Positions 43,436 through 51,915 of a DNA stretch of 64,000 nt are shown here, piece by piece. The position numbers and the translations under genes were made by a program. The stretch covers positions 434,001-498,000 of the forward strand of contig NZ_JABFHG010000003.1 in the NCBI RefSeq assembly GCF_013112485.1, in the 5' to 3' direction. The notes under the pieces are model-generated. The model searched no databases and was not told the DNA's origin. It saw only the letters and a program-made list of their open reading frames with translations. How positions within the stretch are numbered: the stretch's first letter is position 1; each line of letters opens with the position of its first letter. The stretch comes from Roseicella sp. DB1501. Its GTDB lineage: Bacteria; Pseudomonadota; Alphaproteobacteria; Acetobacterales; Acetobacteraceae.

Positions 43436-43690
43436 TCATTGGCGCCCTGTATCGCGGAACGACTTCAACACCTCCCAGGAGAGCGACTCGCCGCGGCTTG
43501 CGATGGACCGGCGCAGCGCGCGCAGGCTCGCCATCGCCCTGGCGATCTCCGCCTCGCGGCCGGCAGCCTCCAGTACGGGGCGGGCGATGGGGCAGCCATG
43601 GCGGGTGACGACGATCGTCTCGCCGCGCTCGACCACATCGGGGAGCCGAGGCAGGTGGGTTTTGGCTGCTGAGGGCGGGATGTCACGCAT
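43436..43690 (-). CDS. Orphan Phd/YefM-type antitoxin
   Basis: The 84-residue protein starts MRDIPPSAAKTHLPRLPDVV and continues ERGETIVVTRHGCPIARPVL, the standard Phd/YefM fold seen in VapBC-like modules. The usual toxin gene (VapC/Doc) should follow directly, but only the DUF1801 pseudogene does. It may be a relic whose toxin was deleted, or it may still counter a homologous toxin elsewhere. Whether it is expressed is unknown. Confidence 0.8.
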   Translation of the reverse strand: MRDIPPSAAKTHLPRLPDVVERGETIVVTRHGCPIARPVLEAAGREAEIARAMASLRALRRSIASRGESLSWEVLKSFRDTGRQ

Positions 43691-43815
43691 GGGAACCGTT
43701 GTTACGAATTAATTCTATGCTATGCAATATGATATCGACCTATCTTCTCAACAAATCAGTATTATATCCGCTCCGTCCCGACCTAGTTTCCGCACAAGAT
43801 AATATAGGAAATAAA

Positions 43816-44748
43816 ATGCCGAGAATTCCCAGGAAAATACTTGAAGCTGTGATTTATCTCTTTCCAGATGAGGAAAGCGCAAAAAGGGGTTCACCAAATG
43901 GCGGAACTGGATTCCTTGTGGGAATGCCAGTTAAGGATCTATCGGGACAATATTTCGTCTACGCTGTGACAAACTGGCATGTCGCGCTAGGGGAGGGATG
44001 CTCAACGATTCGGATAAATAAGCATGATGGAGGGACTGAAATATTTTCTTTTGAACCAGATGAATGGATTGGTAGCAAAAAATATGATATTGCAATAATA
44101 CCCTTAGAAAATTTAGACGAAAAAATTCATAAAGTTTCTGTTATTCCGACTACTATGTTTGCAACGCGAGATGTCGTGAGTGATTGTGGAATTAGCCTCG
44201 GAGACGACGTTTACATGATCGGACGATTTATTGATCATGACGGCACAAAAATTAACGTTCCATCTGCTAGATTTGGAAATATTAGTATCATGCCTACCTT
44301 CTTGCCGCAGGGTATGCATTTCGGGCCTGCTGAGACTTACTGTATTGATCTGCATTCTAGGACTGGCTATTCTGGCTCACCGGTATTCATGTATCGAACA
44401 TTTACTTCAGATCTTGAGGGTGATCCAATAGAAAAGCAAAGATTTATTCCTGGATCTAGTTTACAATTATTGCCGGATCTACTTCATAAATTCCTTGGTA
44501 TACATTTCGCCCAATTTCCTGAAATATTCCGATTGACGGCGGCGGATTCGGCGCAAATACAAACTCACGAGGGTAGAGTTCCCTTGTTGACCGGGGCCCA
44601 AATTAATGGATTAAGTGGTATGACATGCGTATTGCCAGCATGGGCGGTTTTGGAATGTCTCGACGATCCAAAACTGCGAAAGGAAAGGAATTGCGCATTG
44701 GAAGCTCTTGAGCAAACCGAAGAAAATGCTTCAGATCCTAATGAATAG
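43816..44748 (+). CDS. AT-rich, foreign trypsin-like serine peptidase
   Basis: The product is 310 residues. ATG 43816 is chosen because AGGAA lies 6 nt upstream; the frame opens earlier (TTG 43699, ATG 43717) without support. The triad is His55 in VTNWHVA, Asp91 in KKYDIAIIP and Ser186 in TGYSGSPVF, a chymotrypsin-fold arrangement. No signal peptide is seen, so it is probably cytoplasmic. Base composition (about 40% GC) and codon use are quite unlike the 70%+ GC neighbours, indicating recent transfer. About 100 residues after the peptidase domain have no recognised match. It lies among an orphan antitoxin, a pseudogene and a broken transposase. Its role is unknown; a stress or phage-response protease is one possibility. 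Confidence 0.85.
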   Translation: MPRIPRKILEAVIYLFPDEESAKRGSPNGGTGFLVGMPVKDLSGQYFVYAVTNWHVALGEGCSTIRINKHDGGTEIFSFEPDEWIGSKKYDIAIIPLENLDEKIHKVSVIPTTMFATRDVVSDCGISLGDDVYMIGRFIDHDGTKINVPSARFGNISIMPTFLPQGMHFGPAETYCIDLHSRTGYSGSPVFMYRTFTSDLEGDPIEKQRFIPGSSLQLLPDLLHKFLGIHFAQFPEIFRLTAADSAQIQTHEGRVPLLTGAQINGLSGMTCVLPAWAVLECLDDPKLRKERNCALEALEQTEENASDPNE

Positions 44749-45105
44749 CGTAGGGCAAACTATGAAGGTACCAATTTTCTAACTAAACATATTGGCTAAG
44801 TTGATTTTAAAAATCAGAAGAATTTCACTAAGATTTGGGGCGTTTTGTATTATTTGTGCTAGGCAAATTTTGCAGTTTCGATGCAGGTGCGCCGGCTATA
44901 CGTCCAGATGCCCCCCGTATTTGGACGCAAGCTCCAGCCTCGTCCTGAAGGAATGGTACGTTTAAGTCTGGCAGGAGAGCAGACTTCTAGCCTCAAAGGC
45001 TGGCAATCAGATGCGCATGCTAAAGCGACATTTAGCCCATTTCCCTTGCACCTAAGAAAAAATTCCTCCATCCTCCCCGGCCCCGCCCCCCGCCGGAGGC
45101 CCCAC
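44749..45105. other. AT-rich to intermediate-GC gene-free stretch
   Basis: The foreign composition continues to about 45060 and then returns abruptly to high GC. TGATTTTAAAAATCA (about 44800) is a near-palindrome that might end the peptidase transcript. No gene, terminal inverted repeat or attachment site was recognised. Confidence 0.4.
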
Positions 45106-45705
45106 ATGCCCCTCCCGCCCCCTCCCACCGCCACTACACCCCCCGCCGCCCCTGGGCCCCGCTCACCGACGCCGCCTGGGCCGCCATCGAGCCGCATCTC
45201 CGCGCCGTCACCCCGCATCAGGGCCGCCCGCTCGCCGATGCCCGCGGCCGGATCGACGCCATGTTCCTCATCGCCGCCTCCGGCCAGCCCTGGCGCAGCC
45301 TGCCCGAGGCCTATGGCCGGCCGGATACCGTCAGCCGGCATTTCCGCCGCCTCGCCCAGGCCGTGGATGCGCCTGCTCGCCGCCTGCGCCGCGCCGGAGG
45401 CGCCGCCCGCGCTGCGGCGGATCGAATTCTTCCTGGTCCGCGCCGCCCGCCGCGCCATGCGGGTGCTCGGCCTGCCGGCGGCCGAGGCGGCGGAACGGCT
45501 CGGCCTGCTCAGCGCCATGCCGGTGCTGCCGATGTATCTCTGCCGCCCCGTCCTGTTCCGCTGGGCCGAGGCCTGGCTGCACGCCCTGCTCCTCCGTCAC
45601 CGCGCGGACCCCTTCGCCCTGCCGCGCCGGCGCGCCCGGCTCTGGCTCAAGGTGATGCGCTTCTATGCCGGCAAGCCCTGGCACCGCCGCTGGGCCGAGC
45701 CATGA
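45106..45705 (+). pseudogene. IS5-type (DUF4096-like) transposase, frameshifted
   Basis: The N-terminal transposase-like sequence RHYTPRRPWAPLTDAAWAAI then EPHLRAVTPHQGRPLADARG and PDTVSRHFRRLAQA lies in a different frame from the ATG at 45106 (which has GGAGG upstream) and from the downstream part MRLLAACAAPEAPPALRRIE to the stop at 45705. Two compensating frameshifts, one in a C-run near 45120 and one near 45363, are needed to read a single protein. No terminal inverted repeats were found. It marks the right edge of the accessory region. Confidence 0.6.
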
Positions 45706-45831
45706 GCCGCGGGCCATGCGGGGGCTTTGTCCGAATCCGGCGGAAGGGCACCGCCCTGCCGCAAAATCGCGCGCCCGAGGCCGCCCTGCTGGCGTTTCCG
45801 CCCCGCGCCGATCTGCTCTAGCGTTCCCGGC

Positions 45832-46674
45832 ATGTGCGAACTTCTCGGCATGAGCGCCAATGTCCCGACCGATATCTGCTTCAGCTTCGCCGGGCTGATG
45901 CGGCGCGGCGGGCAGACCGGGCCGCATGCCGATGGCTGGGGCATCGCCTTCTACGAGGACAAGGGCTGCCGCAGCTTCCATGATCCGCACCCCTCGGCGC
46001 GGTCCGAGGTGGCGCAATTCGTCCGCCGCCACCCGATCAAGAGCCGCATCGTCATCAGCCATATCCGCCGCGCCAATCGCGGCCGCATGGCGCTCGAGAA
46101 CACGCATCCCTTCCAGCGCGAGCTCTGGGGCCGGCCCTGGAGCTTCGCGCATAACGGCCAGCTCAAGGGGGTGAAGCGCTGGCGGCTCGGCGCCTATGCG
46201 CCGATCGGCACGACCGACAGCGAGCACGCCTTCTGCTGGCTGATGGAGCAGCTCCGCCTCCGCTTCCCGGCGCCGCCCGCGGCCCGCGCGCTGGACGCGG
46301 CGGTGGAGGAGCTGGCGCGGCGGCTGGCGGTGCTCGGCGTCTTCAACATGCTGCTCTCGGACGGGCGCAGCCTGTTCTGCCATTGCAGCACGAAGCTCGC
46401 CTGGCTGACCCGGCGCGCGCCCTTCGGCCCGGCGACGCTGCTGGACGAGGACCTGACGGTGAACTTCGCGCAGGAGACCACGCCGCGGGACGTCGTCACC
46501 GTGGTCGCCACCCGGCCGCTGACCCGCGACGAGGCGTGGACGGTGGTGGAACCCGGCGCCTGCGTGGTGTTTCGCGATGGGGAGCCGGTGCCGCTGCCGC
46601 GGCGGCGCGCCGGCCCGCCGGCCGCGCGGGCCGCCCGCAACGGCGCGACGCGCCCGGCCCCCGAGGGGGCCTGA
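45832..46674 (+). CDS. Class II glutamine amidotransferase (YafJ-like)
   Basis: The 280-residue Ntn hydrolase has Cys2 ([14 protein letters not shown]) as the expected nucleophile after Met removal, then [18 protein letters not shown] and AHNGQLKG. It has only the glutaminase domain, so the acceptor and product are unknown. An open frame extends upstream but the ATG at 45832 is fixed by the catalytic Cys. It is followed by a tiny ORF and the HemD-like gene on the same strand. Confidence 0.88.
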   Translation: MCELLGMSANVPTDICFSFAGLMRRGGQTGPHADGWGIAFYEDKGCRSFHDPHPSARSEVAQFVRRHPIKSRIVISHIRRANRGRMALENTHPFQRELWGRPWSFAHNGQLKGVKRWRLGAYAPIGTTDSEHAFCWLMEQLRLRFPAPPAARALDAAVEELARRLAVLGVFNMLLSDGRSLFCHCSTKLAWLTRRAPFGPATLLDEDLTVNFAQETTPRDVVTVVATRPLTRDEAWTVVEPGACVVFRDGEPVPLPRRRAGPPAARAARNGATRPAPEGA

Positions 46675-46676
46675 CC

Positions 46677-46733
46677 ATGGCGGCGGTCGGGATGGCGGTC
46701 GAGCCCGGAGACAGGAAGGGGATGACGGCATGA
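46677..46733 (+). CDS. Possible 18-residue coupling ORF before the HemD-like gene
   Basis: ATG 46677 begins 2 nt after the amidotransferase stop and ends in a TGA that overlaps the next ATG (ATGA at 46730). It could carry ribosomes from one gene to the next. It has no recognisable product. Confidence 0.3.
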   Translation: MAAVGMAVEPGDRKGMTA

Positions 46734-47566
46734 GCGAGGTAGCGGCAGGGGGCGCGCTGGCCGGCAAGCGGGTGATGGTGCCGGAGACGCGCGAGCTGGA
46801 GGTGCTGGCGCGGATGCTGGAGCGGCACGGCGCCGAGGCGCTGCGCTGCCCGCTCGTCGCCATCATCGACGCGCCCGATCCCGCCCCCGTCGAGGCCTGG
46901 CTGCGCCGCTTCGTCGCCACCCCGCCGGACGACCTCATCCTGCTGACCGGGGAGGGGCTGTCGCGCCTGCTCGGCGTGGCGCAGCGGGCGGGGATCGAGG
47001 CCGAGTTCCGCGCCGCCCTGGCCGGCGTGCGGCGCATCACCCGCGGGCCGAAGCCGCAGGCGCGGCTGCGCAGCATTGGCCTCGGCTCCGACCTCGCCGC
47101 CGCCGAGCCGACCACGGCGGGCGTCATCGCCACCCTCGCGGCGCAGCCGATGCGGGGGCGGCGGGTCGGCGTGCAGCTCTACCCGGACAACCCGAACCAC
47201 GCGCTGCTCGAGGCGCTGCGCGGCGCCGGGGCCGAGCCCGATCCGGTGCTGCCCTATGCCTATGCCTCGCGCGAGGACGATGCCCGGGTGCTGGCGATGC
47301 TGGAGGAGATGGCGGCCGGGCGGATCGACCTCGCCGTCTTCACCTCCACCCCGCAGGTGCGGCGGCTGAGCGCCCTCGCCCCGCCCGAGCGGCTGCGCGA
47401 GGCCCTCGCCCAGACCCGCCTCGCCGCGGTCGGGCCGCTGGTGGGAGAGGCGCTGCAGGCGGCCGGCGGCCGGGTCTCGGTGATGCCGGCGGAGAGTTTC
47501 CACATGAAGCCGATGGTGAATGCCATCCTATCCGCGATGGGCGCGGCGCCCGACGCGCGGGCTTAA
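46730..47566 (+). CDS. Uroporphyrinogen-III synthase family protein
   Basis: The 278-residue protein has the two-domain HemD pattern: GKRVMVPETRELEVLARMLE at the start, LTGEGLSRLL, the hinge RRVGVQLYPDNPNHALLEAL and VFTSTPQVRRL in the second domain, and AAVGPLVGEALQAAGGRV near the end. HemD closes hydroxymethylbilane into uroporphyrinogen III for haem and cobalamin. No other hem genes are adjacent, so it may be a paralogue (such homologues are found as nitrate/tetrapyrrole-related proteins). AGGAAGGGG precedes the ATG. Confidence 0.75.
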   Translation: MSEVAAGGALAGKRVMVPETRELEVLARMLERHGAEALRCPLVAIIDAPDPAPVEAWLRRFVATPPDDLILLTGEGLSRLLGVAQRAGIEAEFRAALAGVRRITRGPKPQARLRSIGLGSDLAAAEPTTAGVIATLAAQPMRGRRVGVQLYPDNPNHALLEALRGAGAEPDPVLPYAYASREDDARVLAMLEEMAAGRIDLAVFTSTPQVRRLSALAPPERLREALAQTRLAAVGPLVGEALQAAGGRVSVMPAESFHMKPMVNAILSAMGAAPDARA

Positions 47567-47576
47567 TGCGATGGGT

Positions 47577-47599
47577 GTGCGTTCAATATATTGACGCAC
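47577..47599. promoter_or_regulatory. Palindromic operator-like site
   Basis: GTGCGT-T-CAATATATTG-ACGCAC has perfect 6-bp arms around a 10-bp palindrome, interrupted by a single extra T. It is an AT-rich core in a high-GC background, 11 nt after the HemD-like gene. It looks like a dimeric regulator site, possibly for a promoter of the small ORF at 47717. Confidence 0.5.
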
Positions 47600-47716
47600 G
47601 CGCCGATGGCGTGAATCATGGCGCCATGCCGGCCCGGCGCCGGCGGAGACGCCGATGCCTGCCAGCCCATCCCTGCCCGTTGCCTGGAGCGCCGCCTTCC
47701 GCCGGGGCCGCCGGCG

Positions 47717-47881
47717 ATGAGCCCGGCCCTGCTGCTCGCCCTGCCGCTGCCGCCGGTCGAGGCGGCGCTGCTGCTGACCTTCGCCGCGGCCCTCGCCCTC
47801 GCCGCCGCGGCGCCGGCCGAGCCGCCGCCCGACGAGGCGGCGACCACGGCCGCGGTCTTCGCCCTGCACGGCTGCGTCTGA
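47717..47881 (+). CDS. Small hydrophobic protein, uncharacterised
   Basis: The 54-residue ORF has one strongly hydrophobic stretch (VEAALLLTFAAALALAAAAP) and an acidic segment (EPPPDEAATT). It is preceded by a palindromic operator-like site at 47577 and followed within 9 nt by a strong hairpin, which together suggest a real transcription unit. No family was recognised; it may be a small membrane protein or a chance ORF. Confidence 0.35.
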   Translation: MSPALLLALPLPPVEAALLLTFAAALALAAAAPAEPPPDEAATTAAVFALHGCV

Positions 47882-47889
47882 GCCAAGCC

Positions 47890-47917
47890 GGGGCGGCGGG
47901 GCCGCTCGCGCCGCCCC
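47890..47917. terminator. GC hairpin at a convergent junction
   Basis: GGGGCGGCG (47890-47898) pairs perfectly with CGCCGCCCC (47909-47917). It lies between the plus-strand small ORF and the minus-strand cupin gene and could terminate both directions. No family A repeat is present at this junction. Confidence 0.55.
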
Positions 47918-47973
47918 GCCGTTCCGTCATCTGTTCCGGGTGGTCTGGCGATGCCGCCGGACGCGCGTCGGCG

Positions 47974-48471
47974 TCAGACCCCGCCGGTCTTGTGGATCGG
48001 GTCGATCCAGAGCACCTCTTCCGGCTTCTCCACCGGCTCGATATCGAGGTTCACCACCACCGCCTCGTTGTCGGAGCGGACGAGGACGCAGCGCAGCGTC
48101 TCGTCGGTGGAGGCGTTGATCTCCTGGTGCGGCACGAAGGGCGGCACGAAGATGAAGTCGCCCGGCCCGGCCTCGGCGACGAATTCCAGCTTCTCCCCCC
48201 AGCGCATGCGGGCGCGGCCGGAGACGATGTAGATCACGCTCTCCAGCTCGCCATGGTGATGCGCGCCGGTCTTGGCGTTCGGGTGGATGTGCACCGTGCC
48301 GGCCCAGATCTTCTGCGCGCCCACGCGGGCGGCGTTGATCGCCGCGGCGCGGTTCATGCCCGGCGTCTGCGCCGTGTTGGCGTCGAGCTGGTCGCCCGGG
48401 ATCACCCGCACGCCCGAATGCTTCCAGCCATCGGGCGGCGCGTCGTGGCTGTGGTGACCGTCATGCGGCAT
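47974..48471 (-). CDS. Cupin domain protein
   Basis: The 165-residue single-domain cupin has motif 1 HIHPNAKTGAHHHGELESVI, with histidines for a metal, and motif 2 GDFIFVPPFVPHQ. The N-terminus is His-rich (MPHDGHHSHDA). GGAGGA precedes the ATG. Cupins of this size are metal-dependent oxygenases, isomerases or sensors; the reaction is not predictable. It lies 57 nt downstream of the cysteine synthase gene on the same strand. Confidence 0.85.
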   Translation of the reverse strand: MPHDGHHSHDAPPDGWKHSGVRVIPGDQLDANTAQTPGMNRAAAINAARVGAQKIWAGTVHIHPNAKTGAHHHGELESVIYIVSGRARMRWGEKLEFVAEAGPGDFIFVPPFVPHQEINASTDETLRCVLVRSDNEAVVVNLDIEPVEKPEEVLWIDPIHKTGGV

Positions 48472-48528
48472 CGGACATCCTCCGGGATGGGGGCCTTGCG
48501 GCCGGAAATCAGGTGGCGCCCCGCCGGC

Positions 48529-49551
48529 TCAGAGGCCAGCGAAGAGCTCAGTCGAGAGATAGCGCTCCGCGAAGGAAGGCGCGATCCCGACGACCAGGCC
48601 GCCAAGCATCTCGCGCGCCACCTGCAGCGCGGCATGCAGCATGGCGCCGGAGGAGATGCCGACCGGCAGACCCTCGAGCTGGGCGCAGCGCCGCGCCGCG
48701 GCGAAGGCCTCGCGCTCGCCGACGCGAATCACCGCATCCAGCGCATCGAGGTCGAGCACCGTCGGCTTGAAGCCGGCGCCGATGCCCTGGATGCCGTGCG
48801 GCCCGGGCTCGTCGCCCGACAGCACGGCGCTCTCGGCCGGCTCGACGCCGATGACGCGCAGCCCCGGCTTGCGCGGCTTCAGGGCGCGGGCGATACCGCT
48901 GACGGTGCCGCCGGTGCCGACGCCGCCGATGACGACATCGACCTGCCCGGCGGTGTCGGCCCAGATCTCCTCGGCGGTGGTGGCGGCATGGATCGCGGGA
49001 TTGGCCGGGTTGTCGAACTGCCGCGGCATCCAGGCATCGGGCGTCGCCGCGACGATCGCCTCGGCCCGGGCGATGGCGCCCGCCATGCCGCGCCGCGCCG
49101 GGGTGAGCTCCACCTCGCCGCCCATCAGCCGGATCATCTTGCGCCGCTCGATGCTTGCGCCATCCGGCATGACGACGATCAGCCGGTAGCCCTTGGCGGC
49201 GGCGACGAAGGCCAGCGCGATGCCGGTATTGCCCGAGGTCGGCTCGACCAGGGTGGAGCGGCCGGGGGCGATCAGCCCCTCGCGCTCCGCCGCCTCGACC
49301 ATGGCAAGGCCGATGCGGTCCTTCACTGAGCCGAGCGGGTTGAAGAATTCCAGCTTGATCGCGAGCTCGGCCGCCAGCCCTTCCGCCGCCTGCAGCCGCT
49401 TCAGCCGTACCAGCGGCGTCGAGCCGACGATGTCGAGCACGCTGTCATAGATACGCCCATGCGCCGGCAACGGCTCGGTCCCATGCGGATCGGGGTCCGG
49501 GCGGGGGGCGCGTCGGGGAAGGGTCGGCGTGTCCGGCATGCGGTTGCGCAT
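48529..49551 (-). CDS. Cysteine synthase family, PLP-dependent
   Basis: The 340-residue fold-type II PLP enzyme has Lys77 in NPLGSVKDRIG (Schiff base), PTSGNTGIALA (about 104-114) for the substrate carboxylate and GGVGTGGTVSGIAR for the PLP phosphate. It should make cysteine from O-acetylserine and sulfide. The first 30 residues are an extra Pro/Arg-rich extension; ATG at 49551 or 49539 are both possible, with no clear Shine-Dalgarno. It is divergent from the acyl-CoA synthetase gene. Confidence 0.9.
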   Translation of the reverse strand: MRNRMPDTPTLPRRAPRPDPDPHGTEPLPAHGRIYDSVLDIVGSTPLVRLKRLQAAEGLAAELAIKLEFFNPLGSVKDRIGLAMVEAAEREGLIAPGRSTLVEPTSGNTGIALAFVAAAKGYRLIVVMPDGASIERRKMIRLMGGEVELTPARRGMAGAIARAEAIVAATPDAWMPRQFDNPANPAIHAATTAEEIWADTAGQVDVVIGGVGTGGTVSGIARALKPRKPGLRVIGVEPAESAVLSGDEPGPHGIQGIGAGFKPTVLDLDALDAVIRVGEREAFAAARRCAQLEGLPVGISSGAMLHAALQVAREMLGGLVVGIAPSFAERYLSTELFAGL

Positions 49552-49776
49552 ATCACCCTTCGGGGCGGTGGATCAGAGGCCCCGAGCGGGAAAGTGAAGC
49601 CCATCGGAGAAAAATCCCGCCCGGCAGCCGGAGGATCGGGCGGCCTGGGCAGGGGCCGCTGCCGCATGCCAAGCTGCCCGCAGCGCATCCCAACAGGCTT
49701 GGTCCGGCATGCGCGCAACGAAACAGGACGGGCGCCCGCGCAGGGGGCGACCTGCCGAGGGGGAACGACCGAGGCC

Positions 49777-51915
49777 ATGGCCATGCCGCCCACCCGCCTG
49801 CCGATCGCGCATATCGTCAATCCGCGCTCCGTCGCGGTCATCGGCGCCTCGGAGGATGTCGGGAAATTCGGTGGCCGGGTGATCCACTACCTGATCCGCC
49901 ACGGCTTTCCCGGCCGGCTGCTGCCGATCAACCCGTCCCGCCCGACGATCCGCGGCCTGCCGGCCTATCCCGGCATCGCTGCGGCGCCCGGGCCGGTCGA
50001 CGTGGCGATCCTCGCCGTGCCGGCCGCCGCCCTGCTGCGCGAGATCGAGGCCTGCGCCGCGGCCGGGGTCGGCGCCTGCATCGTCATCACCGGCAAGCTC
50101 GCCGATGCCGGCCCCGATGGCGCGGCGCTGGAGGCACAGGTGCGCGAGGTCGCCGCTGCGGGCGGCATGCGCCTCGTCGGGCCGAACTGCCTCGGCATCT
50201 TCAACGTCACCGACCGGGCCATGCTCTCCTCCTCCCTCGCCCTCGAGGTGGAGCGGGTGAAACCCGGCGGCATCGGCATGGTCAGCCAGTCGGGCGCGCT
50301 GATGGGGGCGCTGGTCTCGCTCGGCCACCGGCACGGCGCCGGCTTCAGCCGCTGCATCTCGGTCGGCAACCAGGCGGATCTCGAGCTCTGCGACTTTCTC
50401 GACTACCTGATCGAGGACCCGGCGACGCACGTCATCACCCTCTACATCGAGGGGCTGAAGGACCCGGCGCGCCTCGCCCCGCTGCTGCGCCGGGCGCGGG
50501 CCGCCGGCAAGCCGGTGCTCTGCGTCAAGGCCGGGCGCAGCGAGGCCGGGGCGCAGGCGGCGCGCAGCCACACCGCGAGCCTCGCCGGCAGCCATGCCGC
50601 CTTCGCCGCGGTCTGCCGCGAGGCGGGGGCGGTGCTGCTCGACGATCCCGCCATCATGGTGCTCGCCGCCGACATGCTGGACCGCCAGCCGCCGCTGCCG
50701 CGCCCCGGGATGGGCGTCGCCGTGGTCGCCTCCTCCGGCGGCAGCACGGTGACGACGACCGACATGCTCGCCGGCTTCGGCCTGCGCACGGCGCGGATGG
50801 GGCCGGCGACGCGGGCGGAGATGGCCCGCTGGATGCCGGCGAGCCATGTCCACCTGCCGCTCGACACCGGCAGCTTCCACGACAACACCAGCGAGACGGC
50901 GCTGGCCGGCTGCCTGCGCGCCTTCATGGCCGATCCCGATATCGGCGCCGTGCTGGTGCCGATGACGACGCAGCCGGCCATGGCGCAGCGCGCCGCCCTG
51001 CTGCCGCCGCTGGCGCGCGAGGGCGGCCGGCCGCTGCTCTACGTGATGATGGCCGGCGAGGTGGGCGATGCCGCGCGGGCGGCGATGCAGGCGGCCGACT
51101 TCCCCTATTGCGACCATGTGGCGCAGGCGCTGGCCGTGCTGCGCGCCCTGGAGGCGGAGGCCGAGGGCCGCGACCGCCACGCTCTGCCGCCGCCGCAGCG
51201 CCCGCCCGGCGCCAGCCCCCTGGAAGGGCCGTTGCCAGAGGGAAGAGGCGGGGGGGCGCTCACCGAGGCGGAGACCAAGCGCCTCGTCGCTGCCTACGGC
51301 CTGCCGGTGACGCGCGAGACCGAGGTGGCGAGCGAGGCCGAGGCGGTGGCGGCGGCCGAGGCGATCGGCTTCCCGGTGGTGCTGAAGGGCGTCAGCCGCG
51401 CCGTGGTGCACAAGAGCGATCTCGGCCTGGTCCGGCTCGGCCTCGGCGATGCCGCCGCGCTGCGCGAGGCCTTCGCCGCGCTGCAGGCGGCGCCGGTGAC
51501 GCTCGAGGGCGTGCTGGTGCAGGAGATGGCGCGCGGCGAGGCGGAGCTGATCCTCGGCGCCCGGCACGAACCTGGGCTCGGCCCGCTGGTGCTGGTCGGC
51601 ACCGGCGGCGTGCTGGTCGAGGTGCTGCGCGACGTGCAGCTCGCCCCGGCGCCGCTGCGGCCGGAGGATGCGATGGCGATGCTGCGCCGCCTCGGCCTCT
51701 GGCCGGTGCTGGCCGGGGTGCGCGGCCGGCCGCCGCTCGATGTCGCGGCGGCTGCCGAGGCGCTGGTGCGGCTCTCCTGGCTCGCCGCCGATCTCGGGCC
51801 GCAGCTGGTGGAGCTCGACCTCAACCCGCTCCTGCTGCGCGCCGAGGGGCAGGGCTGCATCGCCGTCGATGCCCGGGCCACCTTGCAACCGGCGGATACG
51901 GAGGGCGCGACATGA
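49777..51915 (+). CDS. Acyl-CoA synthetase (NDP-forming), acetate-CoA ligase family
   Basis: The 712-residue fusion protein has a CoA-binding Rossmann domain (NPRSVAVIGASEDVGKFGGR near the N-terminus), succinyl-CoA-ligase-like domains (GGIGMVSQSGALMG and KAGRSEAGAQAARSHTASLA, the latter with the phosphorylated His region) and a C-terminal ATP-grasp domain (GFPVVLKGVSRAVVHKSDLG). It interconverts an acid and its acyl-CoA with ATP/ADP. A Pro/Gly-rich linker (about 470-495) precedes the ATP-grasp part. With the hydratase and TctC-type protein downstream it forms a carboxylate-catabolism operon. Confidence 0.9.
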   Translation: MAMPPTRLPIAHIVNPRSVAVIGASEDVGKFGGRVIHYLIRHGFPGRLLPINPSRPTIRGLPAYPGIAAAPGPVDVAILAVPAAALLREIEACAAAGVGACIVITGKLADAGPDGAALEAQVREVAAAGGMRLVGPNCLGIFNVTDRAMLSSSLALEVERVKPGGIGMVSQSGALMGALVSLGHRHGAGFSRCISVGNQADLELCDFLDYLIEDPATHVITLYIEGLKDPARLAPLLRRARAAGKPVLCVKAGRSEAGAQAARSHTASLAGSHAAFAAVCREAGAVLLDDPAIMVLAADMLDRQPPLPRPGMGVAVVASSGGSTVTTTDMLAGFGLRTARMGPATRAEMARWMPASHVHLPLDTGSFHDNTSETALAGCLRAFMADPDIGAVLVPMTTQPAMAQRAALLPPLAREGGRPLLYVMMAGEVGDAARAAMQAADFPYCDHVAQALAVLRALEAEAEGRDRHALPPPQRPPGASPLEGPLPEGRGGGALTEAETKRLVAAYGLPVTRETEVASEAEAVAAAEAIGFPVVLKGVSRAVVHKSDLGLVRLGLGDAAALREAFAALQAAPVTLEGVLVQEMARGEAELILGARHEPGLGPLVLVGTGGVLVEVLRDVQLAPAPLRPEDAMAMLRRLGLWPVLAGVRGRPPLDVAAAAEALVRLSWLAADLGPQLVELDLNPLLLRAEGQGCIAVDARATLQPADTEGAT

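Noticed and set aside
51181-51262. Pro/Gly-rich linker in the acyl-CoA synthetase as a fourth repeat insertion
   Set aside because: Short complementary blocks (CCCCCTGG, CCAGAGGG) occur, but no second copy was found in the window and variable linkers are normal before the ATP-grasp domain.
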